Shown: positions 9,204-19,696 of the stretch, piece by piece | Position numbering within the stretch: position 1 is the stretch's first letter | Layout: each line of letters starts with the position of its first letter | NCBI GenBank assembly: GCA_021396245.1 | Contig: WNYE01000014.1 | Coordinates: 62,001 to 126,000, forward strand | Reading direction: 5' to 3' | DNA: 64,000 nucleotides | Source of the DNA: Sporothrix humicola | Taxonomy: Eukaryota; Ascomycota; Sordariomycetes; Ophiostomatales; Ophiostomataceae | Notes under the pieces: model-generated | Database searches by the model: none | What the model saw: only the letters and a program-made list of their open reading frames with translations | What the model was told of the DNA's origin: nothing | Made by a program: the position numbers and the translations under genes

Positions 9204-11666
9204 TCATTGTGGTGATGAGCCTCCATCTTCGCCCTTCGGTGGTCTTCTCATCTTGAGGAGCCCTCGGAATTTCGCCATCCAGAAATAACTATCGCTGTCC
9301 GAGTTACTTGAAGAACGGCTTGACGACCGTTCCCGCTCTTCCAGCTTCCTGCTTCGCCTCTCTCCTCTTGCCCTTTCCTCGTCTGCCGAAGTCGAGGCCT
9401 CACGCTCTCTTGCTCTCCGTGCCAGCATCCGACTGGTGTCTCTAGCATCCTCTGCGTCTCGCGACGGCGAGAATCTTGAAGGCGATGAGGACTTCAATTC
9501 TGTCTTATTTCTTTCGGTCGATCGCCTGGCAATTTGTTGTTCTAGCTGCCTGCGTCCGGCTGCCTTTTGCTGTCGTCTCTGTTCTCTTGGCTCCAGGACA
9601 TGCGAATTCAAACTGCCCAGCGCCTCCATTTCCTTGTCTTTGGCGGCTTTCCGCTGCCTCCTCCTGTCCTCGGCCAAGTCTGCGTTTCTTCCCGCGTTGT
9701 TGAGACTTAGCAAGCCAAGCACGGCCTCCCCTGCTTCGCCGTCCTCCTTTTTCTTAGCGAGTGCCCTGGCCAAGTTGGACTCGGCCTTTTTCAGCTCTCT
9801 CTCCAATTGCCGTCTCTCCTCCCTGTACGCTGTTGGCATCATTGCGTGCACAAAAGACTGCAACTTGGCTGCCTCCCTCTCCCAAGCCTCCATCTTGCAC
9901 CTCTCCTCTATCCTCATCTTTGCGTGTCTCTCATGGTCTGGCCACGTCGCTATGGTCCAATTCCTGCGCTGTTCCCTCAAGTCTCTCTCAATTTTGAGAT
10001 GCCTCTCGAGATGTGCGGTAGCCACCAGTTTCTCCTGCTTGGTCATCTCGCAGGTCCTCCTGACATGCTGAATCCTTGTGGACTCCTCGAATCTTCTATC
10101 GATCATGACTAGTTGCTTGATCTTTTCCACAACCCTTCGCTCCTCCTTCGTGGCCTGCTTTTCCTTTTCGAGCTCTCTCGCCAGTCGTTTTTGTTCCTCC
10201 GCCTTGATCGTGGCGTCCGTCTCTGCGGCTTTGTGTTTTGCTCTCATCTTTTGCTGCTCGACAAATTCAAGCATCAAGGTGTAGTTTACCCTGCGTGCTT
10301 CGAGGTTCTCCAGCTCTACCTCGACCCTGATCTCTCGCTGTGCAATCTCCCTCTCGTCCGCTTCAATCTCAGCCCGTATTTTTTCAAGATATTGGCATAT
10401 ATCTTGCTGCTTTTGCTGTTCTTGGAGCTTCGGCAACAGCTTCAACCGAAGGTCCTTTTCCTCTTTTTCGAAACGAAGAAGCTCTTTCAGCTTCTTCTCA
10501 AACATGTAGTTGAGTGTGGATAGCGTGTGATTGTATCGTTCGTTTTCCTTTTTCGCTTCCTCTTCCCTCTTAACCCTAATCCACCACGGCTCTGGCCTCG
10601 CTTTGCCTTCGACCGCGTCCTTGAAGAACATCTTCTGCTTCTCCTTTGCATTTCTGACTTCGCGATATGACTTGTTTTGCTCATCTCTGCACCGGTCCTG
10701 GAGTTCCCAAGAAATGATCTGCAAGGCCCCGATTGCGTCCAGCTTGTCTGCACCGTCTCGCTTTCTGTCGAGCGGCTTTTGGTAGTTGGCGAACCGGTCG
10801 GAGGCGTGGTGTGGGGTCAAGAAGGAACTGTTTGTCTCGAGGCGCATTTTCTTCAGCATTAACCCAAGCCGCGTAACAGAGACGGCCTTTTTCAATTCTT
10901 CGCTGGGCGGGCTGTACGGTTGCTTTTGGGTCGGGGACTCAATGTGCGCAGCACTAGCAAACTCTGCACTGGAAGATACACCCAGCACCCAATCGTATTT
11001 GGCATCTGGGTGTCGGATCAGGCCGTATTTTAGGAGTGGAGATTGTCCGCTGGGCTGCTTCCGAACAGGATACACCCAGCCCTCTGGGAGACGAGCGTTC
11101 TGGAAGCCGTAGTTCTGTTTAGGCCAGATTACAGACGTACACAGCTTGTCGTTTGGCGCTAGGTGGCTCTGGAGAAAGTAGGAGCCGCCTGGAGGTGGCT
11201 TCATTGGGTCAAGGAAACCATGGTGCTGGTTGTTTTTCGGGACAGGAGGCACACCGGCCGGGAAGCCCTGTGGGTGGAGGGGGCGCGCTCTTGGAATGAT
11301 CGGCGTCCCAGGGCGGAGAACGGGATCTGGAGATGATGGTGTTCTTGCAATTGCCGGAGTTCCTGGTCGAGGGAATGGTTCTGGGTGTGGTGCTCTGGGA
11401 AGTGCCGGTGTGTCGGGACGCTCGAAAGGCTCTAAAGATGTTTGTGTTCTTGGAATCTCTGGTGTTTCCGATTGAACGCACGAATACGGGAACGACGCCG
11501 TTCTAGTAATCGCAACAGAGTCCAGGTCCAGAAGGTCATATACCCTGGGGAGGGCGGGTGTTCCAGGGCGGACGATGGGCTCTGGAGCTGTGGGAAGAGA
11601 GCCTGTCATCTCTACGTCCTCTCCAAGATGCTGCTCCGGTAATGGGGCGCTGAAAAGAGGTGTCAT
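9204..11666 (-). CDS. Long coiled-coil protein with TPALPR repeats
   Basis: Single exon, 820 residues. The first 130 residues carry a degenerate repeat with core RPGTPALPR at about 33-41, 83-91, 100-108 and 118-126, plus a weaker copy near 68. A globular-looking tract (about 140-250) follows, with SYFLQSHLAPNDK and a Trp/Tyr-rich stretch. From about 300 to 690 the protein is almost continuously charged (Glu/Lys/Arg) and predicted to be a long coiled coil. The C-terminus is Ser/Arg-rich (RSSSRSSSNSDSDS), like RS-type tails. A cytoskeletal or nuclear scaffold role is plausible but unproven. The repeats look like candidate proline-directed phosphorylation or SH3/WW docking sites (inference). Confidence 0.8.
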   Translation of the reverse strand: MTPLFSAPLPEQHLGEDVEMTGSLPTAPEPIVRPGTPALPRVYDLLDLDSVAITRTASFPYSCVQSETPEIPRTQTSLEPFERPDTPALPRAPHPEPFPRPGTPAIARTPSSPDPVLRPGTPIIPRARPLHPQGFPAGVPPVPKNNQHHGFLDPMKPPPGGSYFLQSHLAPNDKLCTSVIWPKQNYGFQNARLPEGWVYPVRKQPSGQSPLLKYGLIRHPDAKYDWVLGVSSSAEFASAAHIESPTQKQPYSPPSEELKKAVSVTRLGLMLKKMRLETNSSFLTPHHASDRFANYQKPLDRKRDGADKLDAIGALQIISWELQDRCRDEQNKSYREVRNAKEKQKMFFKDAVEGKARPEPWWIRVKREEEAKKENERYNHTLSTLNYMFEKKLKELLRFEKEEKDLRLKLLPKLQEQQKQQDICQYLEKIRAEIEADEREIAQREIRVEVELENLEARRVNYTLMLEFVEQQKMRAKHKAAETDATIKAEEQKRLARELEKEKQATKEERRVVEKIKQLVMIDRRFEESTRIQHVRRTCEMTKQEKLVATAHLERHLKIERDLREQRRNWTIATWPDHERHAKMRIEERCKMEAWEREAAKLQSFVHAMMPTAYREERRQLERELKKAESNLARALAKKKEDGEAGEAVLGLLSLNNAGRNADLAEDRRRQRKAAKDKEMEALGSLNSHVLEPREQRRQQKAAGRRQLEQQIARRSTERNKTELKSSSPSRFSPSRDAEDARDTSRMLARRAREREASTSADEERARGERRSRKLEERERSSSRSSSNSDSDSYFWMAKFRGLLKMRRPPKGEDGGSSPQ

Positions 11667-13299
11667 GGTATCTTGACTTCTGTGGGATGAGACTGGTAAG
11701 AACTGAAAGTGCTAAAGCTTAAATGTCAGTGCTGTGCTGAACAGTGAGATCGTATGCCAGTGCATGTCGGTTTGGGATGATATTTTCGTAAGATTCGGTA
11801 CGGATATCGAGATGTCCGGTTATCTATGGGTCTGAGATGGTATATCGAGAATCTGGAGTGGGTATCGAAGGTTGCTGGTTATTGTGTTCGTGGTTGGGGA
11901 GGATGGCTTTTGGGTTTTCAGTCGAAAGTTATCTGAGGAAAACTTGAGAAGAGTCTGACGGATAGGGACGAGGGAAAAGAAAATCCACGCGAGAAATCTT
12001 GACATGTATTAGTCTCTATTTCTCAATAGGGCAGGAGTGATTAGGGCAAGGTTAAAACCCAGATGCCTTGTATGGCGTGCCGTGTGTGTTACACAGTGCA
12101 CTGGTGCATAAGTCAGTCCGTCGTTCAACCAGCTTCTTCTGACTAACACACACATACGGGTGCATCCATGGCGACTTCACAGTGAGGGTTCGCCTGTATT
12201 ATATCTATTGTCACTGATTTTGTATTCCATGTTTCCGTGGCCACACGTTTTCTATACAGCCTCGAGGTTTGTTTCCGTCTATCTCGGGCTCTCATACCCA
12301 ACCATGGATTCTACTTTGTTTTCGGGAAGAGGCTATGCTTCAAATTCGTGTGCACGGCATGTGTGGAAGTGGTACAATATAGAAGGAAAGAAAAGCGCAA
12401 CATACTATTCCGTATATACAATGGGTAAGGTGTCTAGGACCCCGAAGAAAGATAGCGTGGGGGTGGACGACGGACATGTCGTCACATGCAGGACCCTTAC
12501 TATACCTTATTTTCTTAGCTTCTGTTTTTTGTATCTTATCAGCGAAAAAAATGCCCTTTTAGCCCTCGCCTGAGTCAGATAACTTGCTGATTTGCTATCT
12601 TAGTTTTCTTTAGACCCTTGAATATGCACTCAGCACTGTGCAAGCTATATAGCTTTTCAGGTTGTTTTGTATAGCTTTGTGTAGGCCCCATACAGCTCGT
12701 GATCGTTACTTCTGATAGTTGATGATAGACAATGATGGTGCTGAACTTTAACAATCTTCAGGCTATTGAGTATGTGTGCCGCTCTATTGTTTTATTGTTG
12801 TTTTTTCTTCCTTTTGTTTCTGGTTGTATGGCAAAGAAAAGTAGCTCGCATATGGAAAACAAAGAGAATGGAAGCTTGGAGCTTCCAGAACAGCTCCCTT
12901 TGTCTGCCATTTCAAGAGAGCAAACAAAACAAAGTTATTGTTTACGCACCACAGCCACACAAAGAACAATGCGCTTTGCTCCTTAATAGACTTTCAAAAC
13001 AAAGAAGCAATAAAACGAATCACATTTTTCTCCTGGGAAAAATAAAAAAATGAACAGGATGCATAAAAGTACAAAGCTCATTGTTTGCGAGAACAAGACG
13101 ACAAGATCGTGAACAAAACACAACTGTTGAGCACTTTATAAATATGTCGCTTGCATCTGACCTTGCATTTTGCAACTTTTCTTCCGTATTATCCAACAAC
13201 CGCAGCAAATTCAACAACAATCACTCAATACGCCTTTTTTCTCTCAACTTTTAGTCTCACCAACACAAAGTACAAGCGAACCAACTCACAACAAAAAAA
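11667..13299. other. Intergenic, no supported gene
   Basis: AT-richer sequence with several short frames, none with a good ATG, codon character or known motif. A TATA-like TTTATAAATA near 13136 and an A/C-rich leader precede the next gene. Confidence 0.55.
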
Positions 13300-14070
13300 A
13301 TGCCTTCTTCTAGCAAAACTCCCTCATCCTCCAACATGGACCTTGACTACTCTTACCAGTTCAACATTCCCATCCGCGGCCGTCCTGCCACGGAAGGCCC
13401 TACCATCAACACTGATTGTGCTATCGCTGACGATGATGAGGGCATCCCGCTGACTGCACTGGAGGAACTGGAGCTTTTTGGCCCTGAACCGGCCAATGCG
13501 GCCGATGCCTTGGCGATGCCGCCTCCTCCTCGGCCCCTTCCTGGCCGCAAGGGTCTGGCAGTAGCCACGAGAGGCTTCAGATCTACTTCTGCCTCTACTT
13601 CCTCTTCTACGCCCAAGTCAGCGACCCCCCCTACGCCCCTTGGCTTCCTCCCGGTCAAGCACACCATGAACTGCCCTGCTTACAAGCGGCGCCCTTCCTA
13701 TCATGCTGGCAATGATGACGAGTCCTCTCCGTTTGGTGACATTAAGCATAACGCCGAGGCGGAGAGTCGTCGCCGGCCCTCGTTCAAGAGTGCCAGCCCT
13801 GCCCCCTTTGGTAACTTCCTGGCCCCTCCCCCCTCCCCTTCGCCTTCTGAGCGCGGTCGCAGCAGCAGCCGTCGTGGCAGCGATGTGTCGATGCGGGATG
13901 TCAGCCGCAAGCGCCGTCCTTCTCTGATGTCGATCCTGTCGCCTCCCGGCGCTCTAGACCCGCTTGCCCCGCTCAAGCGCCACAAGAAGGTGCGCGACCA
14001 GGCTGCCATGCCGCCCCCTCCGGCGCCTTCTGGTGGCAGCCGGGGCCTCAGCGCAGCTTCACGGAAGTAA
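13300..14070 (+). CDS. Proline/serine-rich disordered protein, function unknown
   Basis: Single exon, 256 residues, with an A-rich context directly before the ATG that suits fungal initiation. The N-terminal third is acidic with a hydrophobic patch (LTALEELELFGPEP). The rest is Ser/Pro/Arg-rich and likely disordered, with basic clusters (KRRPS, RKRRPSLM, KRHKK) that could be nuclear localisation signals and basophilic kinase sites. No catalytic domain is visible. I do not recognise the family. Confidence 0.65.
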   Translation: MPSSSKTPSSSNMDLDYSYQFNIPIRGRPATEGPTINTDCAIADDDEGIPLTALEELELFGPEPANAADALAMPPPPRPLPGRKGLAVATRGFRSTSASTSSSTPKSATPPTPLGFLPVKHTMNCPAYKRRPSYHAGNDDESSPFGDIKHNAEAESRRRPSFKSASPAPFGNFLAPPPSPSPSERGRSSSRRGSDVSMRDVSRKRRPSLMSILSPPGALDPLAPLKRHKKVRDQAAMPPPPAPSGGSRGLSAASRK

Positions 14071-15120
14071 ATTTCTACTGTCTGACTCCAGGGTAAGGGC
14101 TGTAGAATTGTAGTGCTTTACCGTCTGCTTTATAGCATATGCATCTTAGAATAAGTGCTGCTTGTCAGTATCTTTATCGCTCCTTTTATTCTTTTTTTTT
14201 TTTGTCCGGTTTTTTTTTTTTTTTTTGTCGTCGTTAATATTGTGATACAGTATAGCGCAGCTGCTTGCCTAATTTTTGATGCCTTATGCCTGACGCCCGA
14301 CAACTGGCCAATTGTGCATATTTGTACCGGAGAAAAGGGAAGAAATATGAAATTGATATCAATCAGTAATTCTACGGAATTGTCGTTCTTTGTAGTATGG
14401 CCCGAGTCGTTCGCCATAGCTTTTCTTATTTTCTTTTACTTTTTACACGCCCCGGAACCCTTCATTCTCTATTAGTAACCGTATATCGCTTTTACCTTCT
14501 TTTTATTTTCAGTGCACATTTCCCCATACATACTTCTTCGTGTTCTATGAACCTTAAAGTTCTCAAACGCGTGCGGGCCGCGATATAAAGCGGCCCGAAG
14601 CCGAGTGCCACGCCTCGCCGCACAGCCGGTGCACTCCTGTCAAGAACATATTGAGATCTCGTCAATCAGGCAAACAGCAAACAGGCAACAGCGTGCAAGA
14701 TACTGTGGACGTGCAGTGCGAAAAATAACAAAGAAAAACGATTCAAGCGTGAATAGGGCAACGTTTAGCTTGAGCGTAGCATAGCTACCGTTGCATTGAT
14801 ACAAAGGTGCAGGAAGTTAGGCAACAGGAGGACCATTGCAGATGAGGGATGTGTGGGAGCGAATATAAGTGGCTAATGCTCAATAAAGTCTGAGAAATTA
14901 CTCGCTGTCAGACACGCGATGGTGCTACACTTTATGCAGGGCATGGAACGCATTCTGGGAGCTGGCCGGTCGATCGGCGTGTTGTCAAAGCTGGCGTAGC
15001 TACTCGTTTATAAACACCATGGCTCGCTGTTGATGATTTTCAAGACAATAGGAAGACAATAAGATACGAATAAGCTCCTTCGAAGATCAGTCTATCTTCC
15101 TCTCTCTCCCACCAAGAAAA
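14071..15120. other. Intergenic, no supported gene
   Basis: Long T tracts near 14190-14226 follow the upstream gene and probably belong to its 3' end. A GC-rich imperfect hairpin with GGGCCGC and GCGGCCC arms lies near 14575-14598. TTTATAAAC near 15006 is a TATA-like element before the next gene. Confidence 0.5.
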
Positions 15121-15657
15121 ATGACCATCATCACAACACCCGTGCTCAACAACCTCTGGGCAGACGCCCAGACACGTCCTGAGTGGGCCACGACCCGGTT
15201 TTGGGAATACCTCTTCAACCACGTCGTGTTCACTGAGAACGAGTGGGTTGTGTCGTCGCAACAGCCCCCCTCACACGACTTCCGCTCCGGTCGCCGAGTT
15301 GACTTGGTGGTGGAGCGCATCGACCCGCTGACGGGCAGGCGCGAGACGGTTCTGTTTGTCGAAATGAAGCGTGCTACTTGCTCGCAGACGGAATTGACCG
15401 ACTGTGAGAGCCAAGCCTTCACGGCTGGGGTTGAGTATGGAACCACAGTTGTACCACGGGCCTGGGCGATGACTTGCTTCGGCGCCAATGCACGGCTTTG
15501 GATCGTTGACCTTGACGAGTCTTTTCTGTTTCCGTACTTTCCCAACACGCATGGCAAAGCCACCAGGGAAGAATATGTGGATATGTCCGCGGAGGGCGGT
15601 CTGCGGTTTCTCGAATCTCTCGACTATATCAAAAAAATCCCTATCCGGATGATTTAA
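15121..15657 (+). CDS. PD-(D/E)XK nuclease-like protein, probably truncated by a frameshift
   Basis: The frame gives 178 residues. A strand-turn-strand block carries D61 in RRVDLVVE and E81-x-K83 in VLFVEMKR, the D...ExK signature of the PD-(D/E)XK fold, followed by a helix (ELTDCESQAFTAGVEY) and a strand (LWIVDLDE), the expected core order. The frame stops at 15655, just after an A7 run at 15631-15637. One extra A would continue it into a second coding-like frame (next entry). Many fungal genomes carry such restriction-endonuclease-like proteins of unknown role. The break may be a sequencing error, a real mutation, or a small intron from GTTTCT near 15606. Confidence 0.6.
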   Translation: MTIITTPVLNNLWADAQTRPEWATTRFWEYLFNHVVFTENEWVVSSQQPPSHDFRSGRRVDLVVERIDPLTGRRETVLFVEMKRATCSQTELTDCESQAFTAGVEYGTTVVPRAWAMTCFGANARLWIVDLDESFLFPYFPNTHGKATREEYVDMSAEGGLRFLESLDYIKKIPIRMI

Positions 15658-16172
15658 CGATAGCAGACCTCCATTCGTCTCCAACCGCTTCTAGCGGTAA
15701 CACTTCCAGCGACAACGACTCCGGCGGCAATGCCTTTGAAGCGACAGATGAGCCGGGAGCCATACGATCCACTATCGACGTCCCTATAACAACAGCCTTC
15801 ACCGCCTCACATGTGGGAACGGCAGTGTCAGCCAGTGGCAGCGCCGACTACCAAGCTGCCCCAGTGTCGCATGACAACCCCGTGGATCAAGACTGGGACA
15901 CGGGAGCGGGCTATACGGGCGATGTGGTCGATGCTATGGATATAGACATGGGAGTTGAATCCGAGAGGGACGAGCAGCCATGGATCAAAGTCAGCCTTTA
16001 TGTGATCCGGCATCTTACGAGACGAGATGAGTATATCTTCACCACTGTGGACGACAAACGCAAGTCGACCGACCGGAGCGAGTGGAAAAGAGTCCACTAT
16101 AAGAGGAATCCTGCTTGGCGTGTTCGGTGCGAAGGAATATATTACTACACACGAAATCAACCGGGGTCATAG
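15631..16172 (+). pseudogene. Out-of-frame C-terminal part of the PD-(D/E)XK-like gene
   Basis: From the A7 run the -1 frame stays open to the stop at 16170-16172. It reads as coding: a Ser/Thr/Asp-rich linker, an acidic patch (VVDAMDIDMGVESE), then a compact domain (WIKVSLYVIRHL, DEYIFTTVDDK, WKRVHYKRNPAWRVRC). It has no start codon of its own near the junction; the first ATG is at about 15900. Together with the upstream frame it would make one protein of roughly 350 residues. Type is given as pseudogene because the joined gene is interrupted in this sequence. Confidence 0.5.
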
Positions 16173-16315
16173 AGGATGTCATTTCATTTCTGCAGGCTGT
16201 TTAGAGACGGTAGGAGTGGGAAACCCTGTTTCTTAGTATAGCGATCGCGACTTGAGCTTTGCCTTTGCCAATTTTGTTTATTTGTTTATTGCTGTTCCTG
16301 AGCACGTTTTCCCCT

Positions 16316-18398
16316 CTATGAAACATCCCGAAATCGATCCTTTGCCTCGTACAACATCGCGTACTGGCGGTTCCCTGTGACGTGGAAGTGCAATACACCT
16401 TTGCCAATACCATGGCAGATCCACCCGTCCTCATAGTGGGTGTGCTGCTGTGTGCGGGCGACAAACACAACGACAGCTTCAAGACGCGGCCCGTTGCTGT
16501 AAGGCTCGTATTGTACTGGCCGGTGACAGATGGCAGCAGGCTCGTCCACAGCCCAGCTCTCGTCGTGCCCGACACGGCACTCGCCGAGAGCACGTACGCA
16601 GCCATCTGCATACCGCAGAAGCAGGCCGCGACAGATACAGATACCGCTTTTGTCTGGCACATGGAACACACGGACAGACACGACGTTGCGGAGCGGCGCC
16701 GACGACATATGCGGGTTGTAAAGCGGGACCGTTAGTGTTGTCGGTATCGAGACAATTGCGGGTGGTCGGACGTGGTGCCGGGGCTTGGCCGTCGCAGACG
16801 TTTCCCCATCCTCGGAACAGGCCCCAATGATCCGCAGAGGCCGGCTTTCGTGGGGTTCTCCATAGACAAATGCCAGACGCTGGCCGTGGGCCAAGAGCTT
16901 GGTCTCTGGCGCATCGCCAATGACGTTTCCCACCGATACGTCTCCCGCCAGCGCGGTGCGGAAGAACAAAACACAGTCCCGCGAGCCGATTTTGTTGCTT
17001 CGCCCCGCCCAGAGCGCAAGGATGCGTTCCTGTGGCGGCAAGGGCAGATACACCCACACCATGCGCAGGCGGACGGGGTGAGCCAGCTGTTCGTATGTTC
17101 TGGTTGCGGCGTCATCGGCGGCCCGATGGACGTGCACGCCAGAGATCTTGCCGTGCTGGCAAAAGAATGTCAGGCCAAAGCAACGGCTGGTGTCGACAAA
17201 GAAGAGCTGGGTGGGGATGTGGTGCTGGGTGAGCCGCACACGACGGAATCGATCCGTGTGGAACAGAACGCATGCTTGTCCCTTTGGGGGACTGGGTGTA
17301 TTCCAGATCTGCAGCTTGTGATGCAGATCTGAAAATGCGAGCCGCACGAGCCCGTTCTGTTTGACTGTGAGATGGCAAAGGACAAAAAAAGGGAAAAAAG
17401 TGAACATAAAAGATGCACATATACCTTTGCTTCAACGTATGGGCTGCCAGGAACGGGACTGCAGAGCCTATTCTCCACAATAAACGCTTTATGTGTCGAT
17501 ATTTGACGCGTGAACACGGGCTCTATGGGCATCCATTCGATTTCGCAGATGCCTTGCCGATCCATGGTAATACGGACAATTGGCGACAGCTCCATGTTGG
17601 CCGGCAGGTGCTCTTCGTGCTCTTTGTCGACTGCCAGAAGAGGCTGGCCGCGCTTCCACTTGTCAATCTCCCGTAACGGAATGCGGCTGACCGGTGCAGC
17701 CTCGTCTGGCTGCTGACACATTGCGGCGCGCGAGGCGCGCACGGCGTGCCCATCAGCCAGGCACCGGACTGCGCGCCAGAACAGGCTGTGCGGCGATAGC
17801 GCGTGAACGACGCACACCAGCTCCGACGGCAGCCTCGCAAGTCGCGGCAGTCCCGTCGCGGCGGCTATGCGCGCAAATGCGGCCAGCTCGGCGTCGCCAT
17901 ACGACGCGGGCCCGGCATCCTCGAGAAGCGGTGGAACAGCACGCGGCCACGGCCGGCGCCAGGCGCCCAGCGTCCACAGATCGTCCAGAAGTCGTCTGCC
18001 TTGTGTAGCCTCTGCAGCTTGTGCAGCCTCTCCAGCTCCCTCGGCCATAAAGACGTGGAAACAGTCGTAGTGCACGGCCACGACCATCGGTGCTTCCTGA
18101 CAGCTGGGACACGCGCGTCGCGGGATCCGGCACGGCTGCCAGTCGTCGATTTGCGTCTGTACCATGCTGTGCTGTGGAAACGGAAACGGGCGCGTCATCG
18201 TCCCGGAATATGCAGTCGAATCAGCGGTGCCTCGCACTGGTTGCAGCCAAAAATGGTGAGCAAATGGTCAGCCATGGCGTCGAGGACCTGCCGCTGGAAG
18301 GAAGAAGGGCACTTGCTTGCAATGATCCTCTCGTGTAGAAAGATCGTGTCACCGCAGGCGCCGCACTGGCGGATCAGTGGCAAATGCGGTGCCGCCAT
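16316..18398 (-). CDS. F-box-like fungal protein, 3 exons, function unknown
   Basis: Exons on the minus strand are 18238-18398, 17425-18166 and 16316-17356, giving 647 residues. Intron 2 has donor GTATAT and acceptor AACAG; intron 1 uses GTGCGA and CACAG, chosen for frame. The N-terminus has CxxC pairs (CGAC, later CPSC) that could bind zinc. LPSELVCVVHALSPHSLFWR (about residues 140-160) resembles the F-box-like helix of a large fungal family (LPvEl...i...s..slFWRy). The C-terminal half is strand-rich and ends without a known motif. It may recruit targets to an SCF ligase, but substrate and partner are unknown. The first intron removes the second cysteine of a possible CNQC motif, so that junction needs transcript evidence. 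Confidence 0.7.
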
Positions 18399-19696
18399 TT
18401 TGTTGAGAGGTTGCTGGAGTAAAAGGAGGCTGGGCGTGTACCGCAACCGCAAGTGTACGACATAAAGGGCTCGTCTTAACAATGCTTACATAATACCCCG
18501 CTTATTTAATCAACATCGTCCTGTTCAATCACGGTCTTTTCCTCGTTTCGGCGCGTGTCTACTCTTTTCAGTCGTCCTCCTTCCCTGCTTGTTGATGGGG
18601 CAGATTGACCTCTTGAAGAGCCTCCTCCAAGTGTTCAGAGTCTTATGACTGGTGCCTGAAGCCAGGTTTACTGCCGATGGGTTAGTGCAGTTATTGGCGG
18701 GCGTTGTTAGCGATGTTAGTGTGGTGCTTTGTGTGTTCTTTTTAGCAGGCCGCCGACTGTGGCGGCACAACAGTGTGTTCTCCTTTACAAGATGAAAGAT
18801 AAGGCTGCACGACCGCGCAGGCATTCGTTTTCGCCGTTGTGTTGTGCATAGCAATACGACGCAATTATGCAAGATCAAAACAAACAGATTACGCACTTAC
18901 CCGTGAATGAAAAAAAGTTTCAAGCTGTCCATGTCCAATACAATTGACGACGGCAATCACGAGGCTTCACAGCCTTGCGAGATTTTGCAAGATGCAACTT
19001 TTTTGAAGCTGGTGAAGATGGAAGCATTTGGTGATGTGTGTGAATATGCTGGAATGGCGCATCTCCACCAGCCACTCGAAATCACCACCACTTGGGCACT
19101 TGAGTGCATCTCTGCCCTTCATTTTTCTTTCAAAGAAGACTTTATCAATGTAACTGACTTTATCAATGTAACATGTTCATGGGGAATGAAAGAATTTATC
19201 CGTCATTCGGACCGGACAGTTGTCTTTGTTCTCTGCATGATCTATCACGTGCTGTGACGTCTGCTTTTGGCGTTGTGGGCACTGACAGGCCGCTACGAAT
19301 CGATGGCGGCGGCCACTAAAACGACAAAAATAGTGGAGCGGGAAATAGATTTTAGTGGACGGCATGTGAAAATCCAGCGGGGTTGTAACTGTTATCAGTG
19401 GACGTTAGTGGACGTTAGTGGGCTGGTGGATGCCAATCAACGCCATCGACGTCATCCATTCTCGATGTTTACGTCGATGGTTTCAGTGCATCAATCGAGC
19501 TGATGGAGACAAAGGATATGTAGCCCAGGATTAATACAAAAGTGAGGACAGATCTTTTGCGTAGTATTTTGATCGTGTACCTGTCAGAGTTGCAATTCAG
19601 TACTACCACATTTTGTAACGAGAACATCGTACCTGCATTTTACGGAATTGAACTACACCTGCATCGCACCTTCCACTTTTACATGAGTTGTCCACC
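18399..19696. other. Intergenic, divergent promoters, no supported gene
   Basis: This lies between a minus-strand and a plus-strand gene. A 116-residue frame at 18907-19257 has no recognisable features and contains a recent tandem duplication. Short GTGGACGTTAGTG repeats lie near 19400-19422. Confidence 0.5.
19138..19172 (+). repeat. 18-bp tandem duplication
   Basis: GACTTTATCAATGTAAC occurs twice in direct succession (period 18 bp) with no mismatch over 17 bp. Confidence 0.85.

Noticed and set aside
12160..12573. 137-residue hydrophobic frame
   Set aside because: Starts at GTG in AT-rich DNA, no recognisable feature, no splice evidence.
18907..19257. 116-residue frame
   Set aside because: Contains a perfect 18-bp tandem duplication and has no homology-like features.
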